Source: Arthrobacter sp. ISL-72 (GTDB taxonomy: Bacteria > Actinomycetota > Actinomycetes > Actinomycetales > Micrococcaceae). Taken from it: DNA of 64,000 bases. Location of the stretch: positions 1 through 64,000 of the forward strand of contig NZ_JAGGPP010000002.1 of NCBI RefSeq assembly GCF_018613755.1, read 5' to 3'. The notes below the pieces were generated by a model. It saw only the letters and a list, made by a program, of their open reading frames with translations. It was not told the DNA's origin and ran no database searches. Each line of letters starts with the position of its first letter. The stretch's first letter is position 1. A program made the translations under genes and the position numbers. Below are positions 9,056 to 17,512 of the stretch, one piece after another.

Positions 9056-10186
9056 TCAGTCGTGTGTTCGGCCTGAGAGCCCGAGTACCTGACTCTCGGC
9101 ATGCTCGAACGCAATGCACGCAGCGCCCATCACCGTCGCGTTTTCTCCCAGCGTTGACATCTCTATTCGTGGTCCGACGAGATGGGCTTGCTTCCTCACC
9201 TTCTCGCGAAGGCTATCTGCCACCTCCTGACCAGCAGGGGTGATGCCACCGCCGAGGATAACGAGTTCGGGGTCGATGGCCAGACACATCGCGGCGAGGC
9301 CGACGGAGAGGTCATCCAGGTAACGCTCGACGGCGATGACCGCGCGCCGGTCACCTGCCGCCGCGCGCGAGAATGTCTCCAAGGGATCCGGCGAGGATCC
9401 ACCGGAGTCACTCAACGCGCTCGGTGCGCTTGCCCATCGGAGGTAAGGCAGTTCTCCGACCATTCCTGCGGCACCAGTAAAGCCACGGAGTAATCGCCCC
9501 TCCAGAACGGTGGCCGAGGATGTGCGGTGCCCTGCAAGAACGTAGACGAAGCTCGAGGCGCCACGACCGGTGCCGAAGCGATTTTCTCCTTTGGCAGCGG
9601 CCATGGCGTCGTTCTCCCCGAAAACGGGACAGTCGAATCTCTGCGCCAGGCGGTGAGCGAACGGTATTCCTTCCCACTCCGATCGTGGGGAACAGATGGT
9701 CAGGCGACCCATGCTGTCGACGACGCCGGGGAGTCCTAGTCCGATGGCCAGAATGGGAGCGGAAACCGTTGCCGCCGAGCTAGCCCTGCGAATCACGTCG
9801 ACTATCACATCGATTTGTTCTGCGGCACCGAGTCCTGGTGGGTGCGGCAGCTTGAGGGATCCGACCACCTTCTCATTGAGGTCGACGAGTACCACGCGAA
9901 GAGAATGAAGGCCGACATCAACGCCGGCCACCAGACCCGCCTCTCGTCTGAAGCGGTAGCGTCGCGCCGGTCTCCCGAGGGCGACGTCGTTCGATTGAGC
10001 GTCGAGGCTCGCTACCCAGCCGGCGTCCGTGAGGTCGGAGAGCGCGTTCGCAGCCGTGGGTCTCGATACACCAAGCGCTTCGCTGATCTCCGTAATCGTC
10101 AGCTCAAGGCCTGGTCGCAGAAGCAGCACGATGGAAGCCTCATGCTTCGTCAGGACGTGCGCTGTCCTAGCCTCATCGATGGTCAC
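9056..10186 (-). CDS. ROK-family transcriptional regulator
   Basis: 376 residues from the GTG at 10186, chosen because an AAGGAGG lies just upstream; an in-frame ATG at 10210 lacks a comparable site. Residues about 1-65 form a winged helix-turn-helix (LTITEISEALGVSRPTAANAL), followed by the ROK ATPase-like fold (GVDVGLHSLRVVLVDL, IGLGLPGVVD, FGENDAMAAA, ILGGGITPAG). The usual Cys-rich zinc motif GHxxx-CxCGxxGC is absent: the equivalent region reads MVGELPYLRWAS. ROK repressors sense sugars. It likely controls the surrounding glycosidase genes and itself, since an inverted repeat lies at 10197-10218. A decayed copy of its start is at 4739. Confidence 0.88.
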   Translation of the reverse strand: MTIDEARTAHVLTKHEASIVLLLRPGLELTITEISEALGVSRPTAANALSDLTDAGWVASLDAQSNDVALGRPARRYRFRREAGLVAGVDVGLHSLRVVLVDLNEKVVGSLKLPHPPGLGAAEQIDVIVDVIRRASSAATVSAPILAIGLGLPGVVDSMGRLTICSPRSEWEGIPFAHRLAQRFDCPVFGENDAMAAAKGENRFGTGRGASSFVYVLAGHRTSSATVLEGRLLRGFTGAAGMVGELPYLRWASAPSALSDSGGSSPDPLETFSRAAAGDRRAVIAVERYLDDLSVGLAAMCLAIDPELVILGGGITPAGQEVADSLREKVRKQAHLVGPRIEMSTLGENATVMGAACIAFEHAESQVLGLSGRTHD

Positions 10187-10313
10187 ATGCCCCTCCTTAC
10201 TAAACGTCATTTTAGCAAAGATCCCCTCTCCTCTTGACCATTACGTGAGCTGACACGTATGGTCGGCACATATTTATGAAATTAAGTCTACGTAATGATT
10301 GGTCGTGACATTA
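10046..10313 (-). repeat. Inverted duplication 2, copy B (partner 4609-4880)
   Basis: Covers the ROK promoter region and its first ~45 codons; the reverse complement aligns along its length with 4609-4880. This is the functional copy, with an intact start and Shine-Dalgarno. Confidence 0.8.
10197..10218. promoter_or_regulatory. Candidate ROK operator
   Basis: ttactaaa-cgtcat-tttagcaa is an 8-bp near-perfect inverted repeat with a 6-base spacer, placed 11-32 bp upstream of the ROK GTG. The same element recurs at 4707-4728. Symmetry, position and duplication suggest autoregulation; not proven. Confidence 0.5.
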
Positions 10314-10766
10314 CCGTGCCTGAGCGCCCTCAAGTGCGAACTTCGGGCGGCTGCCAGGCGGCCGATCCGAATGGATGGTTGGTCGCATGGGCCAGCAAGA
10401 TGAAAGTACAAGAGGAACTGGTGCTGGCCGTCAACGGGCAGTACAGCGGCCATACGGTGCAGGTATCCCGCGCGTCCTGCCCCCGAGTGCCGTCTACCCT
10501 CGCCAGGTTCGTCGGCCCGGGTCCCGGTCGTGACGCTGAATTTCCTTGACGTGGCAGAGATGGAGAGAGCCTTGAAATCTTCGATTGACGCGGAAAAGCG
10601 CGAACAGACGGCTGAGGGCGAATGCCCATCCAGGCCCCCGCTGTCCGTGCAGGCCTTCGGCAGGCCGTCCCGGGACCTGGGCGGCATCCTGTGGAGGCGA
10701 CACGATCCGAATCTGAACCGATGTCCCCCGTATACGGGGCAAGGCGGCGCCGCTCCAGACTCCGGA

Positions 10767-11066
10767 ATGTGGGAGGAACATCTTTGGGCAGACATCGAGA
10801 AACTCCTTGCGGAACTGAGAGGGAAATTAGCCCGCCTTTCCGGGTTCTGGTCCCTCCAATCCTCCAGTGAGGCGTCACGGCTTGACGATGAGGAAGCCCT
10901 TGAGTGGATGCAGCAGTCCCTTGAGGATATCGCCGCAACAGCGCTGGGGACCGAGGCGGCGCACCACAAAAGCTTCCTTCGGAATCGGATGACCGCAAAG
11001 CAGGATTTGATAGTCGAAACAAGCAGTAACCGGAGTCAGGAACTTCACGATGATCAGCACAATTGA
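10767..11066 (+). CDS. Hypothetical acidic helical protein
   Basis: 99 residues from the ATG at 10767 (MWEEHLWADIEKLLAELRGK); the frame is open further upstream to 10530 but that part is Pro/Arg-rich and looks non-coding. The residues suggest helices rich in Glu, Leu and Ala and a polar tail. No family recognised. Its last 17 bp overlap the start of the small gene at 11050, implying translational coupling. A long antisense frame exists on the other strand, so confidence that this is real is limited. Confidence 0.4.
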   Translation: MWEEHLWADIEKLLAELRGKLARLSGFWSLQSSSEASRLDDEEALEWMQQSLEDIAATALGTEAAHHKSFLRNRMTAKQDLIVETSSNRSQELHDDQHN

Positions 11067-11334
11067 AGCTGGACAGACCTTTTTCATTGAGGCCAATGAT
11101 CCTCGCCTCCTCGAAGAGGAGCTGGACACCGCAGTGGATACGGCAATCCAGCAAGCCATGGAAGCGGGCCGGCACGGCGTTCTGGTGACCCGCAACGGGA
11201 ACACGACCTGTACCGTCACGGTCAACGCCAGAGTCCCCTACGGACAGATGGAAGAGGACGCGCCGGTGCGGCCCTTCCCTGGCACCGATCTAGCAAGGGC
11301 TCAGGCTGTCGTACGGCACCGATTTCCCTGGTGA
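11050..11334 (+). CDS. Small hypothetical protein, paralog of the one at 13027
   Basis: 94 residues. The core LEEELDTAVDTAIQQAMEAG, then GVLVTRNG, then VNARVPYG matches the protein encoded at 13027 (EERIDAAVSSLQEKA, GILLIRDGPG, LSDQVPFG), so both form a small alpha/beta family of about 70-95 residues. A weak GGAGTCAGGA lies upstream of the ATG. Both copies lie on the plus strand on either side of the GH27 gene. Function unknown. Confidence 0.65.
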   Translation: MISTIEAGQTFFIEANDPRLLEEELDTAVDTAIQQAMEAGRHGVLVTRNGNTTCTVTVNARVPYGQMEEDAPVRPFPGTDLARAQAVVRHRFPW

Positions 11335-11636
11335 CGAACCACTCCTTCACCCATCATGTGCTCCTTTATTCAACAGCCTCACGACGTGCACCCAATTCCT
11401 GTGCCACATGATGAAGATCCTCGGCTGCATTGCTGGACGATCTCGGCTGGCTCACTCCGTCCTCCGCCGTTCCGCGGAGGCCCTCGTACCATTTCGCGCC
11501 TGAGTTTGACCTGCTCCTCCGACTCATGCACGAGGACTCCGCGTCCCCGAACCGCTTGGGCCGGTGATTCTCGTGACGATGTTTTCCTCGGGACGGGCGG
11601 ACAGATCAGCACCCACGTGCGAATGAAAGGCAGAGC
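11335..11636. other. Upstream region of the alpha-galactosidase gene
   Basis: About 300 bp without a recognised gene. It presumably holds the promoter of the GH27 gene; I see no clear operator palindrome. A GAAAGGCAGAGC just before the ATG at 11637 can act as ribosome binding site. Confidence 0.4.
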
Positions 11637-12815
11637 ATGAACCAACTCTCACTTGATGGGGCTTCCCATCGTGAAAAACCGCCTCTTGCCCTCACCCCGC
11701 CCTTGGGGTGGAACAGTTGGAACTGCTTCCGGTGCTACGACATCAACGAAAGCAAGCTCCTGGAAGTCGCCGACGCCCTCGTCGACAGCGGCATGCTGCA
11801 GGCCGGCTACGACACGTTTGTCATTGACGACTGCTGGCAGGCATATGCCCGAGGCAGCGACGGCCGGCTCAAGGCGCACCCCCGCCGGTTTCCTTCAGGG
11901 ATGCAGGCCCTGGGAGCTGAGTTAAAGTCCCGCGGCTTCAAGTTCGGACTCTATGGGTCGCCCGGCAGAAAAACGTGCGCGATGATCTACGACCGCTACC
12001 CCGGCAGAGGTCTCGGATCCTATGGCAGGGAAGACCTGGACGCAGAAACCTTCGCCGCCTGGGGTGTCGATTTCCTCAAGTATGACTGGTGCGAAGCCGA
12101 CGAAGACGGCACAGACCTGAAGTATCCCGACGCATTTGAACGCATGGCCCTGGCCCTTGAGGCCACCGGCAGGCCGATCGTGTACTCCATTTCCGAATAC
12201 GGACGCACACAACCGTGGGCATGGGCAGGCGAATACGGACACATGTGGCGTACCACGCCCGATATTGAAAAGAACTGGGCCTCGGTAGTGTCCATTGGCG
12301 AGACACACGCAAAGATTTCCAATCATTCCGGACCTGGAGGATGGAACGACGCCGACATGCTCCAGGTCGGCAACCCCGGCCTGTCCTCGGACGAGGCGGC
12401 AACCCACTTTGCGCTATGGTGCTTCTTCGCGGCACCGCTCATGGCCGGAAACGATCCGCGCACTATGGGCGAGGACATCCGGAAACTGTTAACGAATCAA
12501 CGCCTTCTGCGGATCAATCAGGATCCATTGGGCATCGCAGCATCATGTGCTGAAATCGCGCCCGGAGTCGACCTCTGGACGCGACCTCTCGTCCAGGGCG
12601 AGGCATGGCTGATCGTCAACAAATCGGAGCACCCGATCGATATTGAATACCGGAGCGGGGCAATCAGCTTCGACCGTCGCCTCATCGCCCCGGTCCCCGC
12701 CCAGGCCCAGATATTGCCGTTGTACGGTGAATCGCCGGCGGCAATCAGCGAAAGGTCTGTCTGGTCAATCCCGTCGCATGGCTGTCTGCCTATCAGCTGC
12801 CGGGAAGATAAATAA
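11637..12815 (+). CDS. GH27 alpha-galactosidase
   Basis: 392 residues without signal peptide, so cytoplasmic. GH27 hallmarks in order: PPLGWNSWNCF (22-32), VIDDCW (63-68), nucleophile D150 in FLKYDWC, acid/base D209 in WRTTPDI, and GGWNDADML at 234-242, then APLMAGNDPR and INQDPLGI. The enzyme releases terminal alpha-galactose (or beta-L-arabinopyranose) from oligosaccharides. Galactose released here could feed the oxidative operon at 18.9-26.8 kb. Flanked on both sides by members of one small unknown protein family. Orientation is opposite to the decayed cluster to its left. Confidence 0.93.
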   Translation: MNQLSLDGASHREKPPLALTPPLGWNSWNCFRCYDINESKLLEVADALVDSGMLQAGYDTFVIDDCWQAYARGSDGRLKAHPRRFPSGMQALGAELKSRGFKFGLYGSPGRKTCAMIYDRYPGRGLGSYGREDLDAETFAAWGVDFLKYDWCEADEDGTDLKYPDAFERMALALEATGRPIVYSISEYGRTQPWAWAGEYGHMWRTTPDIEKNWASVVSIGETHAKISNHSGPGGWNDADMLQVGNPGLSSDEAATHFALWCFFAAPLMAGNDPRTMGEDIRKLLTNQRLLRINQDPLGIAASCAEIAPGVDLWTRPLVQGEAWLIVNKSEHPIDIEYRSGAISFDRRLIAPVPAQAQILPLYGESPAAISERSVWSIPSHGCLPISCREDK

Positions 12816-13026
12816 CGCGAAGACTTATCACCCAGCAGCGGACCTGCCCTGACGCGAAGTCCCGTCCGGCCAGGTCCACCGCCCCGTCTCTCCCGCATAG
12901 CGGGCCGGGCTTAACCCGCAAACTATCGCGGCTTCCCTGATCCACGTAAAACAATCATGAGGCTGAACCGCGAGCCAGCATGAACCAATCAATTGCTACT
13001 CTCCGCTGAAGAATTCGAAGGTCAAG

Positions 13027-13245
13027 ATGAACACTCCGCCGGACTCCAACGAAACCATCTACATCCACGTCACCAACAGCCAGGCGTTGGAAGAGCGAAT
13101 AGACGCCGCCGTAAGCAGCCTGCAGGAAAAAGCGATAGGCACAGGAACGCGCGGCATCCTGCTCATCCGCGATGGACCCGGAAAATACACCGCGGCCCTG
13201 TCTGATCAGGTTCCTTTCGGCATAACTCGGGAGCTTATGCGATGA
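13027..13245 (+). CDS. Small hypothetical protein, paralog of the one at 11050
   Basis: 72 residues starting MNTPPDSNETIYIHVTNSQ. The central helix (LEERIDAAVSSLQEKA) and the strand GILLIRDGPG followed by VPFG match the 94-residue protein at 11050. An AAGGTCAAG precedes the ATG. No enzymatic motif. Conserved pairing around the GH27 gene suggests a tandem duplication that carried or received the enzyme gene. Confidence 0.6.
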   Translation: MNTPPDSNETIYIHVTNSQALEERIDAAVSSLQEKAIGTGTRGILLIRDGPGKYTAALSDQVPFGITRELMR

Positions 13246-13307
13246 ACCCCCATCAACGGGGGCAGCTTCTTGCGTAACACCGACACCTGCCCAGGACGCT
13301 GACGCGT

Positions 13308-13323
13308 CCCGGTTGAAACCGGG
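13308..13323. terminator. Short perfect palindromic hairpin
   Basis: CCCGGTT-ga-AACCGGG lies about 60 bp behind the small gene ending at 13245. Its GC-rich stem could end that transcript, though no T run follows. Confidence 0.35.
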
Positions 13324-13518
13324 GGCAGCAACCTTCTTGGTGGGCGAGAGCCGTATCAGTGCCACGCGGTATCCGGTCCGCGACGGAGATCGGCTCTTCC
13401 GGAATTTTCATACGAGACGCTGCCGCTTCCGATGAGGCTGTGCTTCGGTTTTCCTTGTCATTCCGATCGACAGCTCAGACGCGGACAGCCCTTCTCAAGC
13501 CGTCGTCGCTTTGAGCAT

Positions 13519-13677
13519 GGTTTTGGAATCTATCACGGGGTGTCCACAGACGCTGCGACGCGGTGGGATACCGGGAACGCCCGAGAGGATCTTGGATGGG
13601 TCCCGCTCGATCATTGGGAGAAGGAGGTTGGCGAACTGCCCCTCGCGAAGAAAAGCGCGTGTCGGCTGTTGAAATAA
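13519..13677 (+). pseudogene. 3'-terminal fragment of the SDR gene
   Basis: Encodes the last ~53 residues of the 3774-4562 SDR (FGIYHGVSTDAATRW to KSACRLLK). No Rossmann fold or catalytic YxxxK is present. It is a passenger of the duplication that delivered the signal-peptide region of the following gene. Confidence 0.85.
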
Positions 13678-13849
13678 CGCAAGGACACACCCCAGATACG
13701 TGCCGCACCACAATTCGTTCAACTAGTGAGAATGGGAATCAACGATGATAAAAAACCATCTACGCAATACAGGGGTCACGCTTCTCCTGGCTGCGTCGCT
13801 AACAACGGGCATAGTGCCCACCGCCGCTTCGGCGCCGCCCACCGTCACT
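13519..13849 (+). repeat. Inverted duplication, copy B (partner 3601-3932)
   Basis: Near-identical to the reverse complement of 3601-3932. It carries the SDR 3' end, the intergenic leader with the putative promoter or leader of the glycosidase, and the complete signal-peptide region. The sequence to its left (13250-13518) is unrelated to the SDR gene. Confidence 0.9.
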
Positions 13850-16039
13850 ACGACTCCGACCATCGACACCACGACGGTGATCAAGAACCCGGGTATGGGC
13901 TGGCAGTTGTATGCCGAGGAGTTCAGTTCGCCCCTCGCGGATGCAACCACATTCTGGAACCAGGTAGACCCATACGCGTCGGCGGCTACGACGCTGTATC
14001 TCCGGGTGCCTTGGTCTCGTATGGAGCCACAGCAGGGCGTCTACGCGTGGAACTCCGACAGCAACTACAAGGCACTTGTGCAAGGTGCGTCGTCGCGCGG
14101 GATCAAGCTCGCATTTCGCGTTGTAGTTGACAGCCAAGACGTACATCAACAAGCTACGCCGCAGTTCGTGTTTGATGCCGGAGCGCAGGGCTATGGCGCC
14201 GCCTCGAACACGGCTAATAAGACCCCTTATCTGACGGACCCGGTCTTCCGTACTAAATTCGCGAACTTCGTCACGGCCTTTGGTGCGAAGTACAACGATT
14301 CGGCTGTGGTGGACTATGTCGACGCCAACGGTCTCGGGTGGTGGGGCGAAATGAGCAACATTCAGGGCATGAGTGCTACCCAGTCCACCGACACCCTCAA
14401 CTGGGTCAGCTCCCTCTACGCTGGCTCCTTCAACAAAGTGATGCAGGCGGTCAATTACCCGACGGCGTCGTTCAGCACTCCGGATCTGGACGCTGTTATC
14501 GGAAAGTACCACTTCGCCATCCGCCGTGATGGACTTGGCAGCACCCAATGGCTTCCACAGGAGGAGAAAGATCGCATCCGGTCCAGGTTCGACTCAGGCA
14601 CCACAGTCCTGGGTGAGAACTGCTATCAAAACATGGTCACCCGTACCAGCAACAACTGCGACTCCTCCTATGCCCAACCCAGCCTCACTGGGATGCTCGA
14701 GCGGGTAGTCGACGATGCAAAATACGTTCACGCCAACACTCTCGATCTTCGATGGCCACAGGATGACGTCCCACTGTGGGTTCGGGACAACCCCGCTCTG
14801 GTTCGCGATTTTGCTCTCAACGGCGGATATCGCCTAGCGCTCAACAGTGCGAGCTGGCCGACCGCTTTGACAGCAGGATCAACTTTTTCTCTGACGCAAA
14901 CTTGGTCCAACTCGGGAGTTGGGCGACTGCCCAACGATCAGGGCGGGTGGAACGGCAAGTACCGGGTCGCGTACGCGCTTCTCGACAATGCCGGCGCCGT
15001 CGCATCCCGTTGGATCGATCCGGTGGGCGATCCAGGTAACTGGGTGAAAGGACCTTCTTATACCTCCACGCTCCAGCCACATTTCGACTCCGTGGCGCCC
15101 GGGAGTTACCGGCTGGCATACGGAATCGTGGACACAAGCACCGGCAACAACCCTGCTATCGCATTGGCGAACTCGGACACAATTGTCAATGATTGGCACG
15201 TGCTAGGCGAGACCAGCGTCAGCGCCCCCGTTGTGGTCAGTAGCTTCCCGGAGCTACCAACTGCGCAAGCCGGTTGGATCTCAGACCAGAAGCTCGAAAC
15301 CGCGTGGTCGAGCGTCAAGAGTGGTATCAATTTCCCGGGCACGATCGACGTCGACTACGGCGCGCCGCAGACGGTTCGCGGCATCAAACTAGCGACCACC
15401 TACGGACAAGGCCAGGGCATCACCAACCTTGACGTACAGACATGGGATGGTTCGGCCTGGACAACCAGGGTTGCCGGAGCGATGCCCCAGTGGAACACAA
15501 ATTCAGCCACACCGGAGATCGTGAGTATTCCGTTCTCAGAAACCGTGACGACGCAGAAGATCAGGCTCGTGGTTCGCGCTGCGAATCTCCAGTGGGGCAA
15601 CTTCGCCATCAATGAGCTGAATCTCGACTCCGCACCGGTCACAGCCCAAGTGTCCTCCAGAACGGGCAACGGAAGCCCGGCTGCCCTGATCGATGGAAAG
15701 ATCGAGACCCCGTGGGCGACCGACAACGTAGGCGTCGCATTTCCCAGTACGCTGGACGTGCACTACCCCACCCCGCGACCTATCAATAAGGTAGCCATCT
15801 CAACCACCTACGGTCAGGGGCAGGGCCCCACCATCGTGGACGTGCAATCGTGGAATGGAAAAGCGTGGGTCACCAGTCTTTCCGGAGCAACTTTGACCTG
15901 GCCTACCAACACGGCGAACCCTGAAACGCTGACTCTGACTCTTCCCGCAACAATTGTGTCTTCCGACGTTCGAGTCGTGGCGAAGGCGGCAAACCTGCAG
16001 TGGGGTAACTATGCCGTCACGGAGATCAATCCGCAGTAG
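13745..16039 (+). CDS. Secreted DUF4874/DUF4832 glycosidase-like protein with two discoidin-like modules
   Basis: 764 residues. The first ~32 are identical in sequence to the signal peptide of the 896-residue paralog at 1015-3705; beyond that the two diverge. NPGMGWQLYAEEF opens the DUF4874 region, LGENCYQNM and GVGRLPNDQGGWNGKY mark DUF4832, and the C-terminus has two related F5/8 type C-like modules (about 495-620 and 625-764), each with an FPGTIDVDY or FPSTLDVHY strand and a TTYGQGQG loop. Exported; probably binds and attacks plant or microbial polysaccharide. The catalytic activity of the family is not read from sequence. Upstream 225 bp derive from the duplicated SDR end and leader. Confidence 0.85.
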   Translation: MIKNHLRNTGVTLLLAASLTTGIVPTAASAPPTVTTTPTIDTTTVIKNPGMGWQLYAEEFSSPLADATTFWNQVDPYASAATTLYLRVPWSRMEPQQGVYAWNSDSNYKALVQGASSRGIKLAFRVVVDSQDVHQQATPQFVFDAGAQGYGAASNTANKTPYLTDPVFRTKFANFVTAFGAKYNDSAVVDYVDANGLGWWGEMSNIQGMSATQSTDTLNWVSSLYAGSFNKVMQAVNYPTASFSTPDLDAVIGKYHFAIRRDGLGSTQWLPQEEKDRIRSRFDSGTTVLGENCYQNMVTRTSNNCDSSYAQPSLTGMLERVVDDAKYVHANTLDLRWPQDDVPLWVRDNPALVRDFALNGGYRLALNSASWPTALTAGSTFSLTQTWSNSGVGRLPNDQGGWNGKYRVAYALLDNAGAVASRWIDPVGDPGNWVKGPSYTSTLQPHFDSVAPGSYRLAYGIVDTSTGNNPAIALANSDTIVNDWHVLGETSVSAPVVVSSFPELPTAQAGWISDQKLETAWSSVKSGINFPGTIDVDYGAPQTVRGIKLATTYGQGQGITNLDVQTWDGSAWTTRVAGAMPQWNTNSATPEIVSIPFSETVTTQKIRLVVRAANLQWGNFAINELNLDSAPVTAQVSSRTGNGSPAALIDGKIETPWATDNVGVAFPSTLDVHYPTPRPINKVAISTTYGQGQGPTIVDVQSWNGKAWVTSLSGATLTWPTNTANPETLTLTLPATIVSSDVRVVAKAANLQWGNYAVTEINPQ

Positions 16040-16162
16040 GCAGCATTGCCCTGGGTCTTGCCCGTACTTTGGCCGCGGCTGGTGCCAGCTGGCGCCCCGG
16101 CCCCCTCCCTGCTGTCCCGGACCAGTTCACACCCCCACCCCAGGGACAAGACAAAAGCAGGG

Positions 16163-16313
16163 TCCCCGAAAGTTGGACTGGCCAAGTAGGAGCATAAGCC
16201 CGCGAGGGTCTGAGCACGGTACTCCACCGGGGCTCAGGCCCTCGAGCTTTGTCGAGATCCTTTCGGTGTTGTAGGCGTGATGCTCGGATTTGCCGACATC
16301 GAGCCCGCTCTTC
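16163..16313 (-). pseudogene. IS3-family transposase C-terminal relic
   Basis: The minus strand encodes KSEHHAYNTERISTKLEGLSP and, after a one-base slip, VEYRAQTLA, the typical end of IS3-type OrfB integrases (YNxxRxxxKLxGLSPVEYR). The tgactg/ccgaaagttggac region next to it resembles the outer end of such elements. Only about 35 codons survive. Confidence 0.65.
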
Positions 16314-16493
16314 CTTCACTCAGGATTACACCCAGGTTTAGAGGATGACCAATTTTGATCGAATCTGTCCTTCTCCAATCAGAATCAACAATAGCGAGGG
16401 GTTTAGGTATGCCTGTTTTCTCCCACGCCCAGAAATTCTCCCGGAAATCCTTTAAGAGGAAGGGACTGCCCCGGCTTTTGTTGACTCGGGGTC

Positions 16494-16805
16494 TTAGGCC
16501 GCTGTGAGCGCGGTCGGGTTGATTGTTTCATATTCGATGGGCGTGAGTTTCCCCAGCCGTCTTTGCCGTCTTCGGCGGTGGTAGGTCCTTTCGATCCAGG
16601 TCGTGATGGCCAGCCTGAGATCCTGACGTGTGAGCCACCGCTGACGGTCCAAGACCTTCTTCTGCAGCAGCGACAAGAACGATTCCATCGCTGCGTTGTC
16701 CGCGCACGCGCCGACCCTTCCCATCGACCCTGTGAGGCCGTTGTGGCGGAGCGATTCAACGAAGCGGCGGGACCACCTCCCCAGTTCACAGCGGAAATAA
16801 CGCGG
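16494..16805 (-). pseudogene. Second IS3-family transposase fragment (OrfB C-terminus)
   Basis: About 95 codons from RRFVESLRHNGLTGSMGRVG to LGKLTPIEYETINPTALTAA and a stop at 16494. It includes the SMGRVGxxADNAAMESF segment with the third catalytic acidic residue (E in MESF) of the DDE integrase core. The upstream two thirds of the gene are missing; the break at about 16805 adjoins the CBM pseudogene, so this element, or a deletion promoted by it, removed the 5' part of that gene. Confidence 0.8.
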
Positions 16806-16807
16806 CA

Positions 16808-17492
16808 CGTGTTGGTCCTGCCCCGGCATCGGTCGAGCAAATCGTTTCCGTTGAACCAAACACCACCTACGTTCTGTCCGGTTGGGTTCGATCAGGCGTT
16901 TCCGGCGAGCCCACCTCCATCGGTGTGAAGAACCACGGCGGGCCTGAAAGCAGTGCAACGTCCTCTACCACCGACTGGGTTTTCCAAACGGTGCAGTTCA
17001 CCACAGGAGCGACGTCCACGACGGCGCAGATCTACGTCTATAAGGGTGCAGGTGGAGACTATGGTTACGGAGATGACATACAGGTACGTCGTTCCTCAAC
17101 GATCACGGTGGATTCGAAGAACCAAGCCTCGGCGCATGGCATGCCTGGAACACAGCCTCGCTTTCCTCGACGGCGCCTCATTGTGGAGGGAAATTAGTAG
17201 AGATCGGCCCTGCACCGGCCTCCGTTGAACAGATAGTCAGTGTTTCCCCGAACACCACCTACCTGTTGACCGGGTCGGTGCGAAATGGAACAGGCGGAGA
17301 AGCCGTCTCGCTCGGGGCCAAGAACTTCGGCGGACCGAAGTTCAGACTTCCGACACTGCCACAGGGTGGACATTTCGGACAGTCCAATTCACGACTGGTT
17401 CCTCCGCATCCACCGCGACGATTTTTGTGTACAAAGGGTCCGGATCAGGCAATGGATACGGTGATGATGTCGCCCTGACAGTGCTGAATTAG
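16808..17492 (+). pseudogene. Tandem carbohydrate-binding modules of a destroyed glycosidase
   Basis: Two successive copies of a CBM4/9-type module. Copy one (16808-17085) reads GPAPASVEQIVSVEPNTTYV and ends with AQIYVYKGAGGDYGYGDDIQV. After a frame slip, copy two starts with GGFEEPSLGAW, continues IGPAPASVEQIVSVSPNTTY, slips again, and ends TIFVYKGSGSGNGYGDDVAL with a stop near 17492. The repeats show the C-terminus of a secreted modular enzyme whose catalytic part is gone. The module resembles the last domain of the 896-residue protein at 1015. Confidence 0.75.
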
Positions 17493-17512
17493 CGAAGCTC
17501 AGCATGGAAGTG

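Noticed and set aside
8728..9114. Possible small gene with a CxxC motif between the ROK gene and the permease remnant
   Set aside because: It overlaps the ROK 3' end, has no ribosome binding site and shows no family resemblance.
10330..11175. 281-codon minus-strand frame opposite the small genes at 10.7-11.3 kb
   Set aside because: No domain, Arg/Pro/Ser-rich, and antisense to the 11050 gene that has a conserved paralog.
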